Assembly (NCBI RefSeq): GCF_001898315.1
Contig: NZ_MKTQ01000014.1
Coordinates: 409,087 to 473,086 of the forward strand
Length of the DNA stretch: 64,000 nt
Reading direction: 5' to 3'
Source of the DNA: Microbacterium sp. 70-16
GTDB lineage: Bacteria; Actinomycetota; Actinomycetes; Actinomycetales; Microbacteriaceae
This document shows positions 18,145 through 28,254 of the stretch, piece by piece. The position numbers and the translations under genes are program-made. The notes beneath the pieces are model-generated. The model was not told where the DNA came from. It saw only the letters and a program-made list of their open reading frames with translations, and did not search any database. Position 1 is the first letter of the stretch. Each line of letters opens with the position of its first letter.

Positions 18145-19383
18145 ATGAGCATTCCCCGAATCGTCGTCACCGGCATCGGCGCATCGAGCCCCATCGGCGG
18201 CACGGCGCCCGACAGCTGGTCGGCGCTGCTGGCCGGTGCCTCCGGCACCCGCACGCTCGAGTACGACTGGGTCGAGCAGTACAACCTGCCCGTCACCTTC
18301 GCCGCCCAAGCAGCCGTGCGTCCGGACACGATCCTCGAGCGCCCCATCGCCAAGCGCCTGGATCCGTCTTCGCAGTTCGCGCTCGTCGCGGCGATGGAGG
18401 CGTGGGCCGACGCCGGCAGCCCCGAGGTCGACCCGGAGCGCCTCGGAGTGGACTTCGCGACCGGCATCGGGGGCCTGTGGACCCTCCTCGACGCGTGGGA
18501 CACGCTGCGTGAGAAGGGCCCGCGACGGGTCCTGCCGATGACGGTGCCCATGCTCATGCCGAACGCGGCAGCCGGCAACCTGTCGCTGCACTTCGGTGCC
18601 CGCGCGTATGCGCGTACGGTCGCGTCGGCCTGCGCCTCGAGCACCGAGTCGATCGTCAACGCGATCGAGCACCTGCGCGACGGCCTGGCCGACGTCGTGA
18701 TCGCCGGCGGCACCGAATCGGTGATCCACCCGGTCACGATCGCGTCGTTCTCGTCGATGCAGGCGCTGTCCAAGCGCAACGACTCCCCCGAGACCGCGTC
18801 GCGGCCGGGCAGCATCGACCGTGACGGCTTCGTCATGGGCGAGGGGGCCGGTGTGCTGATCCTCGAGACGGAAGAGCACGCGAAAGCCCGCGGCGCGAAG
18901 ATCTACGCGGCCGTCGTCGGCGGCGGCGTGACAGCGGATTCGTACCACATCACGGCGAACGACCCCGAGGGCACCGGAGCGGCACGCGCCGTCAAGCTCG
19001 CCCTCGCCATGGCGGATGCCTCGCCCGACGACGTCACGCACATCAACGCGCACCTGACCTCGACCCCCGTCGGCGACCCGAACGAGTACACGGCGCTGCA
19101 CAGCGTCTTCGGCGACCGCGTCGAAGAGATCCCCGTCTCGGGCACGAAGGCATCCACCGGTCACCTGCTGGGTGGTACGGGCGCCCTCGAGGCGATCTTC
19201 ACCGTGCTGGCGCTGCGCGACCGCGTCGCACCGCCGACCATCAACCTCACCGAGCAGGACCCGGCCGTGCCGTTCCTGCTGTCGACGCAGCCGACGCCGC
19301 TGGGCGCCGGCGACCAGCTCGCGATCAGCAACTCGTTCGGCTTCGGCGGCCACAACGCCGTCGCCGCCTTCGCGTCGGTCTGA
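18145..19383 (+). CDS. fabF: beta-ketoacyl-ACP synthase II
   Basis: 412 residues, elongating condensing enzyme. The nucleophile is C163 in VASACASSTES; the two histidines are in INAHLTSTP (Leu in place of the usual Gly after His) and KASTGHLLGGTGA. It closes the fab cluster and is followed at once by a perfect 16-bp hairpin terminator. Confidence 0.96.
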   Translation: MSIPRIVVTGIGASSPIGGTAPDSWSALLAGASGTRTLEYDWVEQYNLPVTFAAQAAVRPDTILERPIAKRLDPSSQFALVAAMEAWADAGSPEVDPERLGVDFATGIGGLWTLLDAWDTLREKGPRRVLPMTVPMLMPNAAAGNLSLHFGARAYARTVASACASSTESIVNAIEHLRDGLADVVIAGGTESVIHPVTIASFSSMQALSKRNDSPETASRPGSIDRDGFVMGEGAGVLILETEEHAKARGAKIYAAVVGGGVTADSYHITANDPEGTGAARAVKLALAMADASPDDVTHINAHLTSTPVGDPNEYTALHSVFGDRVEEIPVSGTKASTGHLLGGTGALEAIFTVLALRDRVAPPTINLTEQDPAVPFLLSTQPTPLGAGDQLAISNSFGFGGHNAVAAFASV

Positions 19384-19398
19384 CCCGCACTGCAGCCA

Positions 19399-19444
19399 CA
19401 CGAAAGTCGCCCCGCGGTCCTGTGGCCACGGGGCGACTTTCGTG
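19399..19444. terminator. intrinsic-type terminator after fabF (bidirectional)
   Basis: A perfect 16-bp stem (arms 19399-19414 and 19429-19444) with a 14-nt loop starts 15 nt after the fabF stop. It contains AAAG/CTTT in the outer part but no long U-tract. It separates fabF from the convergent DUF3145 gene. Confidence 0.8.
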
Positions 19445-19530
19445 ACAGACGGGGATGCGTGCTCTCGGTCTCCGGGAAGCCATCCGAAGCCGGTACCGGC
19501 GCCTCGACCCGTCTGGGTCCTTGTGCCGGC

Positions 19531-20043
19531 TCAGCCGACCTTGTGCAGCCAGACGACGGGTGCGTCGTCGCTTGCGTGGCGGAACGGGTCGAGTTCCTCG
19601 TCCCATGCGGCGCCCAGCGCGACCTGCAGCTCGCGCTGCAGTTCGAACATGTCACCGGCCGAGATCTCCATCGCGTACCGGATGCGGTCCTCACCGATCA
19701 CGACGTTGCCGGCCGTGTCGGTCTGCGCGAAGTGGATGCCCAGGCCCGGAGTGTGCATCCACCGGCCGCCATCGCTGCGCGGCGTGGGGTCTTCGCTGAC
19801 CTCGAAGCGCAAGTGCTCCCAGCCGCGGATCGCCGTCGCCAGGGCAGCACCGGTACCGACCGGCCCCTCCCAGTAGAACTCGGCGCGGCGGCTGCCCGCG
19901 AGCACCGGCTGGTCAGCCCAGTCGAAATTCACCGCACGACCCAGCGCACGCCCCACCGCCCACTCGAGGTGGGGGCACAGCGCGCGTGGCGCGGAGTGGA
20001 TATAGATCACTCCGCGCGCCAGTGTGGTCGCCTGTGTCGCCAT
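19531..20043 (-). CDS. DUF3145 protein
   Basis: 170 residues, full length for DUF3145, a family restricted to actinobacteria and usually encoded next to the fabF end of the fatty acid cluster, as here. It begins with the typical RGVIYIHSAPRALCPHLEWAVG stretch (residues 10-31). No catalytic motif or membrane segment is visible and its function is unknown. Conserved proximity suggests a link to lipid synthesis. GGAGAG lies a few bases before the ATG. Confidence 0.9.
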   Translation of the reverse strand: MATQATTLARGVIYIHSAPRALCPHLEWAVGRALGRAVNFDWADQPVLAGSRRAEFYWEGPVGTGAALATAIRGWEHLRFEVSEDPTPRSDGGRWMHTPGLGIHFAQTDTAGNVVIGEDRIRYAMEISAGDMFELQRELQVALGAAWDEELDPFRHASDDAPVVWLHKVG

Positions 20044-20170
20044 CGGACTCTCCGTTTCTTCAGGTACGTCTTCCCCTACGACCTGTTCGCCGGAATGTCT
20101 GGCGGGCTATGCGGTTATGCGCCCATTATTGCCGATGGCACGGCGGAATCACAACTGTGTCATTCCGCGG

Positions 20171-21127
20171 TCACAGCTCCAGCACGAGCCGGGGGCAGGC
20201 AGCGCGCGAGACGCACACGAACATCGTGTCGTTGCGTGCCCGCTGGGCGGGGCTGAGGATCGCATCGCGGTGATCGACCTCGCCTTCCAACACCGGCGTC
20301 TCGCACGTGCCGCAGGTGCCTTCCGTGCAGCTGGAGAGCACGAGGGCGCCCGCCTCTTCGGCAACCTGCAGGATCGAGCGGTCGGGCGGGACCTCGACGG
20401 TGACTCCCGTGAGCGCCAGCTCGACCTCGAAAGATCCCGCCCACACGGGCGCCGACAGGGCCTCGGCCTCGAACCGCTCCATGTGCACATCGACGCCGTG
20501 TGCGGCGCCGGATGCCTCGAGCGCATCCAGCAGGCGCGCGGGGCCGCACGTGACGATCTGCGCCCCCACGCGGGCCGCGTCAGCGACGAGGGTGTCGACG
20601 TCGAGCCGCTCCCCCGCCTCGCTGACATGCAGGGTCAGCTGGTCGCCGTGCACCCCGCGCAGCTCATCGATGAACGGCATCCGATTCTCGTGTCCGGCGT
20701 AGTGGACGGACACCTCACGGCCCGCCGCGCGCGCGGCGGCCGCCAGCGGCAGGATCGGCGTGATGCCGATGCCGCCGGCGACGAAGACCAGCGGCACGTG
20801 GGCCTCGGTCTCGGGCAGCGCGAAGTGATTGCGTGGGCCCGCCGCACGCAGCACCGCTCCGTCCTTCAGCCGGTCGGCGATCCAGCGCGACCCGCCGCGC
20901 CCGGCCTCCTCACGCAGGACGCCGATCCGCCACGTGCCCGCCCCCGGCACCCCGGCCAGCGAGTACTGTCGCACGAGCCCTGACGGCAGCACGAGATCGA
21001 TGTGTGCGCCCGGCTCCCACTCGGGCAGGGCTGCCCCGCGCCCGGCGAGCTCGACCTCCACGACATCGGCGGCCGCCGCATGGACGGCGACCACGTCGAG
21101 TTCGTAGTCGCCCTTCGGAGCGCTCAT
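20171..21127 (-). CDS. PDR/VanB-type ferredoxin reductase (flavin + NAD + 2Fe-2S)
   Basis: 318 residues in the order of phthalate dioxygenase reductase: flavin-binding barrel (RQYSLAG, ~residues 53-59), NAD-binding domain (VFVAGGIGITPILP, ~113-126), and a C-terminal plant-type 2Fe-2S ferredoxin with C-x4-C-x2-C (CTEGTCGTC) and a final Cys in MFVCVSRA. Such proteins pass electrons from NADH to an oxygenase. No Rieske or other oxygenase gene is present in this window. It is translationally coupled (4-nt overlap) to an XRE-cupin regulator and divergent from a catabolic operon, so it probably serves that pathway. Confidence 0.9.
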   Translation of the reverse strand: MSAPKGDYELDVVAVHAAAADVVEVELAGRGAALPEWEPGAHIDLVLPSGLVRQYSLAGVPGAGTWRIGVLREEAGRGGSRWIADRLKDGAVLRAAGPRNHFALPETEAHVPLVFVAGGIGITPILPLAAAARAAGREVSVHYAGHENRMPFIDELRGVHGDQLTLHVSEAGERLDVDTLVADAARVGAQIVTCGPARLLDALEASGAAHGVDVHMERFEAEALSAPVWAGSFEVELALTGVTVEVPPDRSILQVAEEAGALVLSSCTEGTCGTCETPVLEGEVDHRDAILSPAQRARNDTMFVCVSRAACPRLVLEL

Positions 21128-21714
21128 GCGCCCGACTCCTTCACGACGATCAGCCGGTAGGCTCGGCCGTCGGCTGCACGCCAGCGGTGGCCCGTGCCAC
21201 CCGGCGTGTACGCCGAGTCGCGGGGGCCCAGTCGGTGCACCACCCCACCCAGTTCGAGTTCGATCGTGCCCTCGATGACGTGCAGGAACTCATCTTCGGC
21301 GTGGGCGACGACCTCGCCCCATTCGGCGTTCTCGCCCGTGTACTCGATCGGTCGGAACGGACGCCGTGCGCCCGACACGAGCACGCGTCCCAGGCCGCTG
21401 CCGAACCCGCCGACGATGCCGTCATCCGCCCGCACGATGCTGACCGCCGCGGCCTCATCGGCGGCGCCGCGTTCATCGGCCAGGAGTTCCACGACGCTCG
21501 TGCCGAGCGCGCTCGCGATCTTCTCCAGCGAGGCCATCGAGGGCCGCGCGAGGCCGCGCTCGAGCTGACTCAGGAACGGGTGCGACAGATCTGCCAGCGC
21601 TGCCAGTTGCACGAGCGTGAGCCCGCGCTGCGTGCGCAGGGCGCGAACGCGCGGTCCCAGGGGCAGCAGGGTGCCGGCGGCGGTCTCCGCCGGGCTGGGG
21701 GGTGCGGTGGTCAC
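21124..21714 (-). CDS. XRE-cupin transcriptional regulator
   Basis: 196 residues. The N-terminal XRE helix-turn-helix is at residues ~22-75 (RTQRGLTLVQLAALADLSHPFLS), and a C-terminal cupin at ~125-195 contains HAEDEFLHVIEG and TPGGTGHRW. This regulator type (PuuR-like) commonly senses a small-molecule ligand in the cupin and controls adjacent catabolic genes. GTG 21714 is preferred because GGAGG lies 4-5 nt upstream; an ATG at 21795 would add 27 residues. It is divergent from the amidohydrolase/ABC operon, and a perfect inverted repeat (21870-21888) in the gap is its likely operator. Confidence 0.85.
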   Translation of the reverse strand: MTTAPPSPAETAAGTLLPLGPRVRALRTQRGLTLVQLAALADLSHPFLSQLERGLARPSMASLEKIASALGTSVVELLADERGAADEAAAVSIVRADDGIVGGFGSGLGRVLVSGARRPFRPIEYTGENAEWGEVVAHAEDEFLHVIEGTIELELGGVVHRLGPRDSAYTPGGTGHRWRAADGRAYRLIVVKESGA

Positions 21715-21869
21715 ATCGCCTCCTCGAAGGGAATCTGCATCATTTGGTATCACGTCGGGCAGCGTCCGCGTGAATGCCGACGCCACGTGACACAAGGGCC
21801 GCGCACCGTGATTAACAGAGGGACACGATCATGTCACCCGCCCGAAACACGGCGGTCGTAGCGTCGCCA

Positions 21870-21888
21870 ATGTTGAGGCTATCAACAT
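21870..21888. promoter_or_regulatory. 19-bp perfect inverted repeat, candidate XRE-cupin operator
   Basis: ATGTTGA and TCAACAT separated by 5 nt, lying 60-79 nt before the first gene of the catabolic operon and in the divergent gap with the regulator gene. It is AT-rich compared with its surroundings. Operator function is inferred. Confidence 0.55.
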
Positions 21889-21948
21889 CAGGCCGTGACA
21901 AACGCACACCCGAGTGCCACGCACACACCCGACCACCAGAGGAGAATC

Positions 21949-23186
21949 GTGTCCCTTCCGCGTCCCCTCCGCACTCTGCGCAACGCGATGCTGCCGGGCG
22001 GCTCGCGCGCCGATGTGGTGCTCGATGGCGAGACCGTCGCGCAGGTCGTCGCGCCCTGGACCGCGCCGATGACGCACGCCGATCTCGACCTGACCGGCTA
22101 CGTCCTGCTGACGGCGGCAGCCGACCCACACGCGCACCTGGACAAGTCGCGCACGTGGGATCTCATCTCGCCCGCCTTCGGCGACCTGCCCACCGCGGTC
22201 GCGCAGTACGCCGAGTACGCGGATGCCGAGACACGTGAGTCGATCGCCGATCGCGCCCGCACGACGGCACTCGACATGCTCGCGCACGGCGTCACCGCGG
22301 TGCGTTCGCACGCGAACTTCCTGTCGGGCGAGGACCCGCTGCGCGGCATCGACGCGCTGCTGCAGGTGCGCGACGAGCTTCGCGACCTCATGGACATCGA
22401 GCTGTGCACGCTCGGCGACGAGACCGTCACCGACGACCTCCACACCGAGGCGATTGCCCGCGGCGTCGACCTCATCGGTGGGGCACCGCACCTCGCGACA
22501 GACCCGCAGACAGAGCTCGACCGCCTCCTCACCCTCGCGGAGCGGCTGGGAACGGGCGTCGACATGCACACCGATGAGGCGCTGCACGGACCGCTCACGA
22601 TCGTCGAGTTGGCGCGGCGCACGGCATCCTGGACACACGGCACGGCGTCGGCCGGCCACTGCTCACGTCTGGGCACGCTGACCGCCGACGAGCTCTCCCC
22701 CGTCATCGACGCCGTCCGCGACGCTGACCTCGGCGTGATCACGCTGCCGATCACGAACCTGTATCTGCAGGGCTGGGATATGCCGACCTCGACGCCGCGC
22801 GGCCTCACCGCCGTCCGCGCGCTGTTGGATGCCGGGGTGCGCCTCGGCGCCGGCGCCGACAACGTCCGCGACCCGTTCAACCCGCTCGGCCGCTGTGATC
22901 CGCTCGAGACCGTCGCGCTGCTGGTGACCGCGGCGCACCTCACGATCGACGAGGCGATCACGCTCGTCTCCGACGGCTCGCGCTCGGTGATGCGACTCGC
23001 GCCCGCGGGGGCGACTCCCGGTGCCCGGGCCGAGTTCGTCGCCGTGCGAGGCACGAGCGTCGCCGACGTCGCGGCATCCGCCGACCCCAACCGTCACGTC
23101 ATCCACCGGGGACGACTCGTCTCGTCCACCGTCGCCACCGTGACCACCGCCGCGTGGTCGCCCGCAACCGAAAGGCAGGTGTCCGC

Positions 23187-23190
<4 letters not shown>
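21949..23190 (+). CDS. cytosine deaminase-like amidohydrolase
   Basis: 413 residues of the amidohydrolase superfamily, CodA-like branch. The metal site is intact: H61 and H63 (HAHLDKS), H207 with E210 (HTDE), H237 (AGHCSRLG) and D304 in GADNVRDPFNPLG, the block typical of cytosine deaminase and N-isopropylammelide amidohydrolase. It should hydrolyse an amino or amide group on a N-heterocycle; the substrate cannot be read from sequence. GTG 21949 is preferred (GAGGAGA just upstream); GTG 21895 is the alternative. First gene of a ten-gene run; its stop overlaps the ABC ATPase start. Confidence 0.85.
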
Positions 23191-23923
<733 letters not shown>

Positions 23924-23924
<1 letters not shown>

Positions 23925-24850
23925 TGTCCGACACCGAACAGGCCACTGCGCCGGAGACCGCGATGCCGGATGCCGCGCCGGATGCCGCGCCGGATGCCGC
24001 GCGGGATGCCGTGGCGCCCGCCGTCGATCCGCAGGAGATCGCGGCCGAGCAGGCGACTGTGCCACGTCGCCGCACGTCGCTGTGGGCCCGCCCGAGCTAC
24101 TGGGTGCCCCCGATCCTGCTTCTCGCCCTGATCATCGGCGTCGTCTACCTGATCAACGCGCTGCTCGGCACCCGCGGCTACCTCATGCCGCAGCCGCACG
24201 TCATCTTCGCCGTCTACACCGATCCCAAGACGGGCCCGGAGATCTTCGAAGCGCTGTGGAACACCGCCCAGGTCGCGCTCGTCGGGCTGGTCATCGCGAT
24301 CGTCATCGGCGTCGTCTGGGCCGTCGCGATGAATCTCGCGAAGTGGGTCGAGCGCACGACCTTCCCGTACGCGGTCATCCTGCAGTCGATCCCGATCCTC
24401 GCCGTCGTGCCGCTCATCGGCTTCTGGTTCGGGTACGACTTCATCGCCCGCACGATCGTGTGCGTGCTGATCGCGCTGTTCCCGATCGTCTCCAACACCC
24501 TGTTCGGCCTGCAGTCGGTCGACCGCGGCGCACGAGAGCTGTTCCAGCTGCAGAAGGCGACACGCTGGATCGTACTGCGCAAGCTCGAGCTGCCGACGGC
24601 CCTTCCCGCGATGTTCGCCGGCATGCGCATCTCGGCCGGCCTGTCGATCGTCGGCGCGATCGTCGGAGACTTCTTCTTCCAGCGCGGCACCCCCGGCATC
24701 GGCGCCCTCATCGCGAAGTACCAGTCGCGACTGCAGAGCCCCGAACTGTTCGCCTCGATCCTGCTGGCGTCGCTGTTCGGCGTCGTCATCTTCCTGTTCT
24801 TCGGCTGGCTCGCGAGGCGAGCCGTCGGCAAGTGGTACGACTTCGGCTGA
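23924..24850 (+). CDS. ABC importer permease
   Basis: 308 residues, BPD_transp_1 type. Residues 1-50 are a hydrophilic Pro/Asp/Ala extension with three PDAA repeats encoded by a 12-bp tandem repeat. Six helices follow from ~60 to 300. The EAA-type cytoplasmic loop lies near GARELFQLQKATRW. The start shares one base with the ATPase stop. Confidence 0.92.
23966..24009 (+). repeat. 12-bp tandem repeat in permease gene
   Basis: Three exact copies of CCGGATGCCGCG, plus a degenerate fourth, encode the PDAA repeats in the cytoplasmic N-terminal extension of the permease. Copy number may vary between strains. Confidence 0.75.
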
Positions 24851-24914
24851 TCAGCCGCGGTTCGTCCGTCACAGCACCACCGTCCCGTCCGCACCACCAA
24901 TCCCTAGGAGAACC

Positions 24915-26090
24915 ATGCGCATCACCCGCAAGAGCGGCTTCGCCGCCGCCGGCCTCGTCGTCGTCAGCGCGCTGACCCTCGCCGGCTGTTCGTCTTCGTC
25001 GCCCGAACCGGCGGCATCCGAGAGCTCCGACGGGCTCGCGATCGGTGCCGTCGACCTGGCTGCGGCCGGATGCCCCGCCGACATCCGGATCCAGACCGAC
25101 TGGAACCCCGAGTCCGAGCACGGTCACCTCTACCAGCTACTCGGCGACGACTACACGATCGACAGCGACGAGAAGTCGGTCACCGGCCCCCTCATGGCCT
25201 CGGGCGAGTACACCGGCGTCGACGTGACGATCCTCTCCGGCGGCCCCGCAACGGGCTTCACCCAGCCGAACGCCCAGATGTACAACGACCCGTCGATCTT
25301 CATGGCGTACGTGGGCACCGATGAGGCGATCGCCCACTCGGGCGACCTGCCGACCGTCGGAGTGTTCGCGCCGCTGCAGAAGGACCCGCAGATGCTCATG
25401 TGGGATCCGGAGACCTACCCCGACGTGAAGACCATCGCCGACCTCGGCACCGAAGGCGTCACGATCCGGGTCTTCCCCGGCGGCACGTACATCGACGCGT
25501 TCGTCGGTCAGGGCATCCTCTCGGCCGACCAGATCGACTCGACCTACGACGGCACGCCCGCCGTCTTCGTCTCGGAGGACGGCAAGATCGCCCAGCAGGG
25601 CTTCGCCTCGGCAGAGCCCTACATCTACGAGAACGAGGTCGCACAGTGGGGCAAGCCGGTGAGCTACCAGCTCATCAACGACGCCGGCTACCCGAAGTAC
25701 GCCGCGGTCCTGAGCGTCATCCCGGAGAACATCGACACGTACAGCGAGTGCCTCACGGCCCTCGTGCCGGTGCTGCAGCAGGCCACGGTCGACTTCTTCG
25801 CCGACCCGCAGCCGACGATCGATCTGATCCTCGAGCTCGTCGACGCTTACGACACCGGCTGGGTCTACAGCCAGGGCGTCGCGGAGTTCTCCGTCGACAC
25901 GATGCTCAGCGACGGCATCGCGGGCAACGACGCGGATGGCGCGATGGGCACGGTGGATGCCACGCGCATGACCGACCTGTTCGACCTGGTCACCCCGATC
26001 TACACCGAGCAGGGTCTGCCGGTGAAGGACGGCGTGAGCGTCGACGACATCTGGACCGACCAGTTCCTCGACTCGTCGATCACCTTCTGA
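24915..26090 (+). CDS. ABC importer substrate-binding lipoprotein, NMT1/THI5-like
   Basis: 391 residues. A lipoprotein signal peptide ends in LAGC (C25) followed by a Ser-rich linker. The mature part starts with IRIQTDWNPESEHGHLYQL, typical of NMT1/THI5-like binding proteins for pyrimidine-like or other N-heterocyclic ligands. Ligand not assignable. It lies 64 nt after the permease gene with AGGAGA before the ATG, as often seen for the highly expressed binding protein of an importer. Confidence 0.9.
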   Translation: MRITRKSGFAAAGLVVVSALTLAGCSSSSPEPAASESSDGLAIGAVDLAAAGCPADIRIQTDWNPESEHGHLYQLLGDDYTIDSDEKSVTGPLMASGEYTGVDVTILSGGPATGFTQPNAQMYNDPSIFMAYVGTDEAIAHSGDLPTVGVFAPLQKDPQMLMWDPETYPDVKTIADLGTEGVTIRVFPGGTYIDAFVGQGILSADQIDSTYDGTPAVFVSEDGKIAQQGFASAEPYIYENEVAQWGKPVSYQLINDAGYPKYAAVLSVIPENIDTYSECLTALVPVLQQATVDFFADPQPTIDLILELVDAYDTGWVYSQGVAEFSVDTMLSDGIAGNDADGAMGTVDATRMTDLFDLVTPIYTEQGLPVKDGVSVDDIWTDQFLDSSITF

Positions 26091-26135
26091 TCCGTCTCCG
26101 CACCATTCACTGATCCCCCGCGAAAGGCCCCTCCG

Positions 26136-26879
26136 ATGACGACATCCACGACACGCCTGCACGGCGCCACGGCCATCGTCACCGGAGGGGTCGGCGGGAT
26201 CGGTGCCGCCATCGTGCGTCGCCTCGTCGACGAAGGCGCAGCCGTCGTCATCCTCGACCTCGCCGGCGAATCCTCGGCGGCGCGTGCTGCCGAGTTGGGA
26301 GCACACTTCCTGCCCGTCGACCTGGCCGACCCGGTCGACACGCGGGCCGCCGTCGCGCAGGCCGTCGACCTGCTCGGCGGTGTCGACGTGCTGGTCAACT
26401 GCGCGGGGGTGTTCCGCCTCGTGCCGGTCCTGGAGATCACCGACGCGGAGTGGGACCGCGTCATGAACATCAACGCCCGCGGCACCCTCACGACCATGCA
26501 GGCCGTCGCGCCCGTCATGATCGAGCGCGGCGGTGGGCGCATCGTCAACCTCGCGAGCATGGCCGCGAAGGCCGGCGGCGCGATGGAGGCGCACTACGCA
26601 GCATCCAAGTCGGCCGTCGTCGCCCTCACCCGCGCCGCCGCGATCGAGTGGGGCGGCCACGGCGTGACCGTCAACGCGATCTGTCCCGGCTACGTGCTCA
26701 CCGACATGGGCGCCGGTACCCGCACCGAAGAGCAGGTCGCCCAGTGGACGGCGAAATCTCCACTCGGCCGCCTCGGCGTGCCGGACGACGTCGCGGGCCT
26801 CGTCGCGTATCTCGCGACCGACGGCGGCTACGTCACCGGCCAAGCCCTCAACGTCACGGGCGGCATGGTCATGCACTGA
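26136..26879 (+). CDS. short-chain dehydrogenase/reductase
   Basis: 247 residues, classical SDR. The cofactor motif is GGVGGIG (TGxxxGIG type, residues ~17-23), with NCAG at ~88, catalytic Ser in LASMAAKAG and Tyr/Lys in YAASK. LDLAGE after strand 2 has an acidic residue, which favours NAD(H) over NADP(H). It lies 45 nt after the binding-protein gene. Probably oxidises or reduces a pathway hydroxyl/carbonyl; substrate unknown. Confidence 0.9.
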   Translation: MTTSTTRLHGATAIVTGGVGGIGAAIVRRLVDEGAAVVILDLAGESSAARAAELGAHFLPVDLADPVDTRAAVAQAVDLLGGVDVLVNCAGVFRLVPVLEITDAEWDRVMNINARGTLTTMQAVAPVMIERGGGRIVNLASMAAKAGGAMEAHYAASKSAVVALTRAAAIEWGGHGVTVNAICPGYVLTDMGAGTRTEEQVAQWTAKSPLGRLGVPDDVAGLVAYLATDGGYVTGQALNVTGGMVMH

Positions 26880-26919
26880 CGTGCGGGCCCTCACCGTCAT
26901 CTTCGAAAGGAACCACCCC

Positions 26920-28254
26920 ATGCCTCACGCCGACCTCGATCAGGCCACGATCGACGCACTGGCCGCAGAGCTGCGCGAACTGCTCGGCGCGGACGCTGTC
27001 AGCGATGAGCCGCAGGCTCTCGACCGGGCATCCATCGACGGATCGCACCTATCGCCCGTCATCGCCGAGCAACTGCCGCTCGGACGCGCGCAACTGGTCG
27101 CCTACCCCGCCACGGCGGAGGACATCGCGGCGACCGTCGGCGCGGCCGTGCGCCAGGGCGTGCCGATCACGCCGCGCGGCAAGGGCACCGCCAACTACGG
27201 GCAGACCCTGCCGATGGCGGGCGGCCTCGTGCTCGACACGTCTCGTGCGCGGAAGATCCTCGAGGTCGGCGACGGCTGGCTGCGCGCCGAAGCCGGGGCG
27301 ACGATGATCGCGATCGAACAGGCGGCCATCCGCAGCGGCCAGCAGGTGCTGCAGTATCCGTCGACGGCGCAGTCGACCGTCGGCGGCTTCGTCTCGGGCG
27401 GATCAGGCGGCACCGGATCGATCGCGCACGGCATGATCCACACGGGTTTCGTGACGGCGCTCGACGTCGTGCACGCCGTACCCGACGCGACCCTGATCCG
27501 CGTCGAGGGCGAGGCGACCGAGCCGTATCTGCACAAGTACGGCACCGTCGGCGTCATCGCGACGGTGACGGTGCGGCTCGAGCCCCTGCAAGAGTGGCGC
27601 GCGTTCTTCGCGAGCTTCGACGACTTCCACGACCTGCTGAGCGTCATCCGGGCCTTCCCCGAGCTCGAGCCGACGCCCCGCCTCGTGTCGGGTGACCTGC
27701 CGACGCTTGCCGAAGCGTTGCCCGCCGACCCGGCGATCTTGCCCGGGCGGGCAAGCCTGCGCGCTATCCTCGACGCCGACAGCATCGCCGCCGCGACCGC
27801 TCTCGTCGAGGCCGCCGGCGGTCGCGTCGACGACGTGCGCGAGGGCGCGCAGGCGTGCATCAAGCTGTCGATGACGAGCTACAACCACCCGATCGAATGG
27901 CTGCAGAAGGCCTACCCGAACACGTATTTCCACGTCGAAGTGTGGGGCGACGCGATCATCGACCGCATCGACGAACTGCACGAGGTGTACGACGGCGGGA
28001 TGCTGCACATCGAAGCCCAGCAGGGCCGCCCGATCGGCATGCTCGCGGGCGTCTACCACGGCGCCGACGAGGTGTACGCCGGTCTGCCGAAGATCGAGGC
28101 CCTCGGCGTCGGCTGGCACAACCCGCACCAGTGGTACGTCGACTATGAACCGGCCGCGACGATCGCGTTCGCCGCCGAGACCGACCCGCAGGGCCTGATG
28201 AATCCGGGCAAGCTCGTCGCCCCCGGCACCTTCCAGACCGGGAGCCAGATGTGA
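26920..28254 (+). CDS. FAD-binding (PCMH/VAO-type) oxidoreductase
   Basis: 444 residues. The N-terminal FAD-binding PCMH domain includes VAYPATAEDIAATVGAAVRQG, then PRGKGTANYGQ and STVGGFVSGGSGGTGS, the pyrophosphate-binding stretch. No His or Cys of the usual bicovalent flavin type is evident in this block. The ATG at 26920 follows GAAAGGA; an upstream GTG at 26881 is less likely. It may oxidise a ring or side chain in the pathway; assignment is at family level. The stop overlaps the next start by 4 nt. Confidence 0.88.
   Translation: MPHADLDQATIDALAAELRELLGADAVSDEPQALDRASIDGSHLSPVIAEQLPLGRAQLVAYPATAEDIAATVGAAVRQGVPITPRGKGTANYGQTLPMAGGLVLDTSRARKILEVGDGWLRAEAGATMIAIEQAAIRSGQQVLQYPSTAQSTVGGFVSGGSGGTGSIAHGMIHTGFVTALDVVHAVPDATLIRVEGEATEPYLHKYGTVGVIATVTVRLEPLQEWRAFFASFDDFHDLLSVIRAFPELEPTPRLVSGDLPTLAEALPADPAILPGRASLRAILDADSIAAATALVEAAGGRVDDVREGAQACIKLSMTSYNHPIEWLQKAYPNTYFHVEVWGDAIIDRIDELHEVYDGGMLHIEAQQGRPIGMLAGVYHGADEVYAGLPKIEALGVGWHNPHQWYVDYEPAATIAFAAETDPQGLMNPGKLVAPGTFQTGSQM

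Noticed and set aside
23966..24009. Mobile-element repeat in the permease gene
   Set aside because: It is an in-frame 12-bp slippage repeat encoding PDAA, with no element boundaries.
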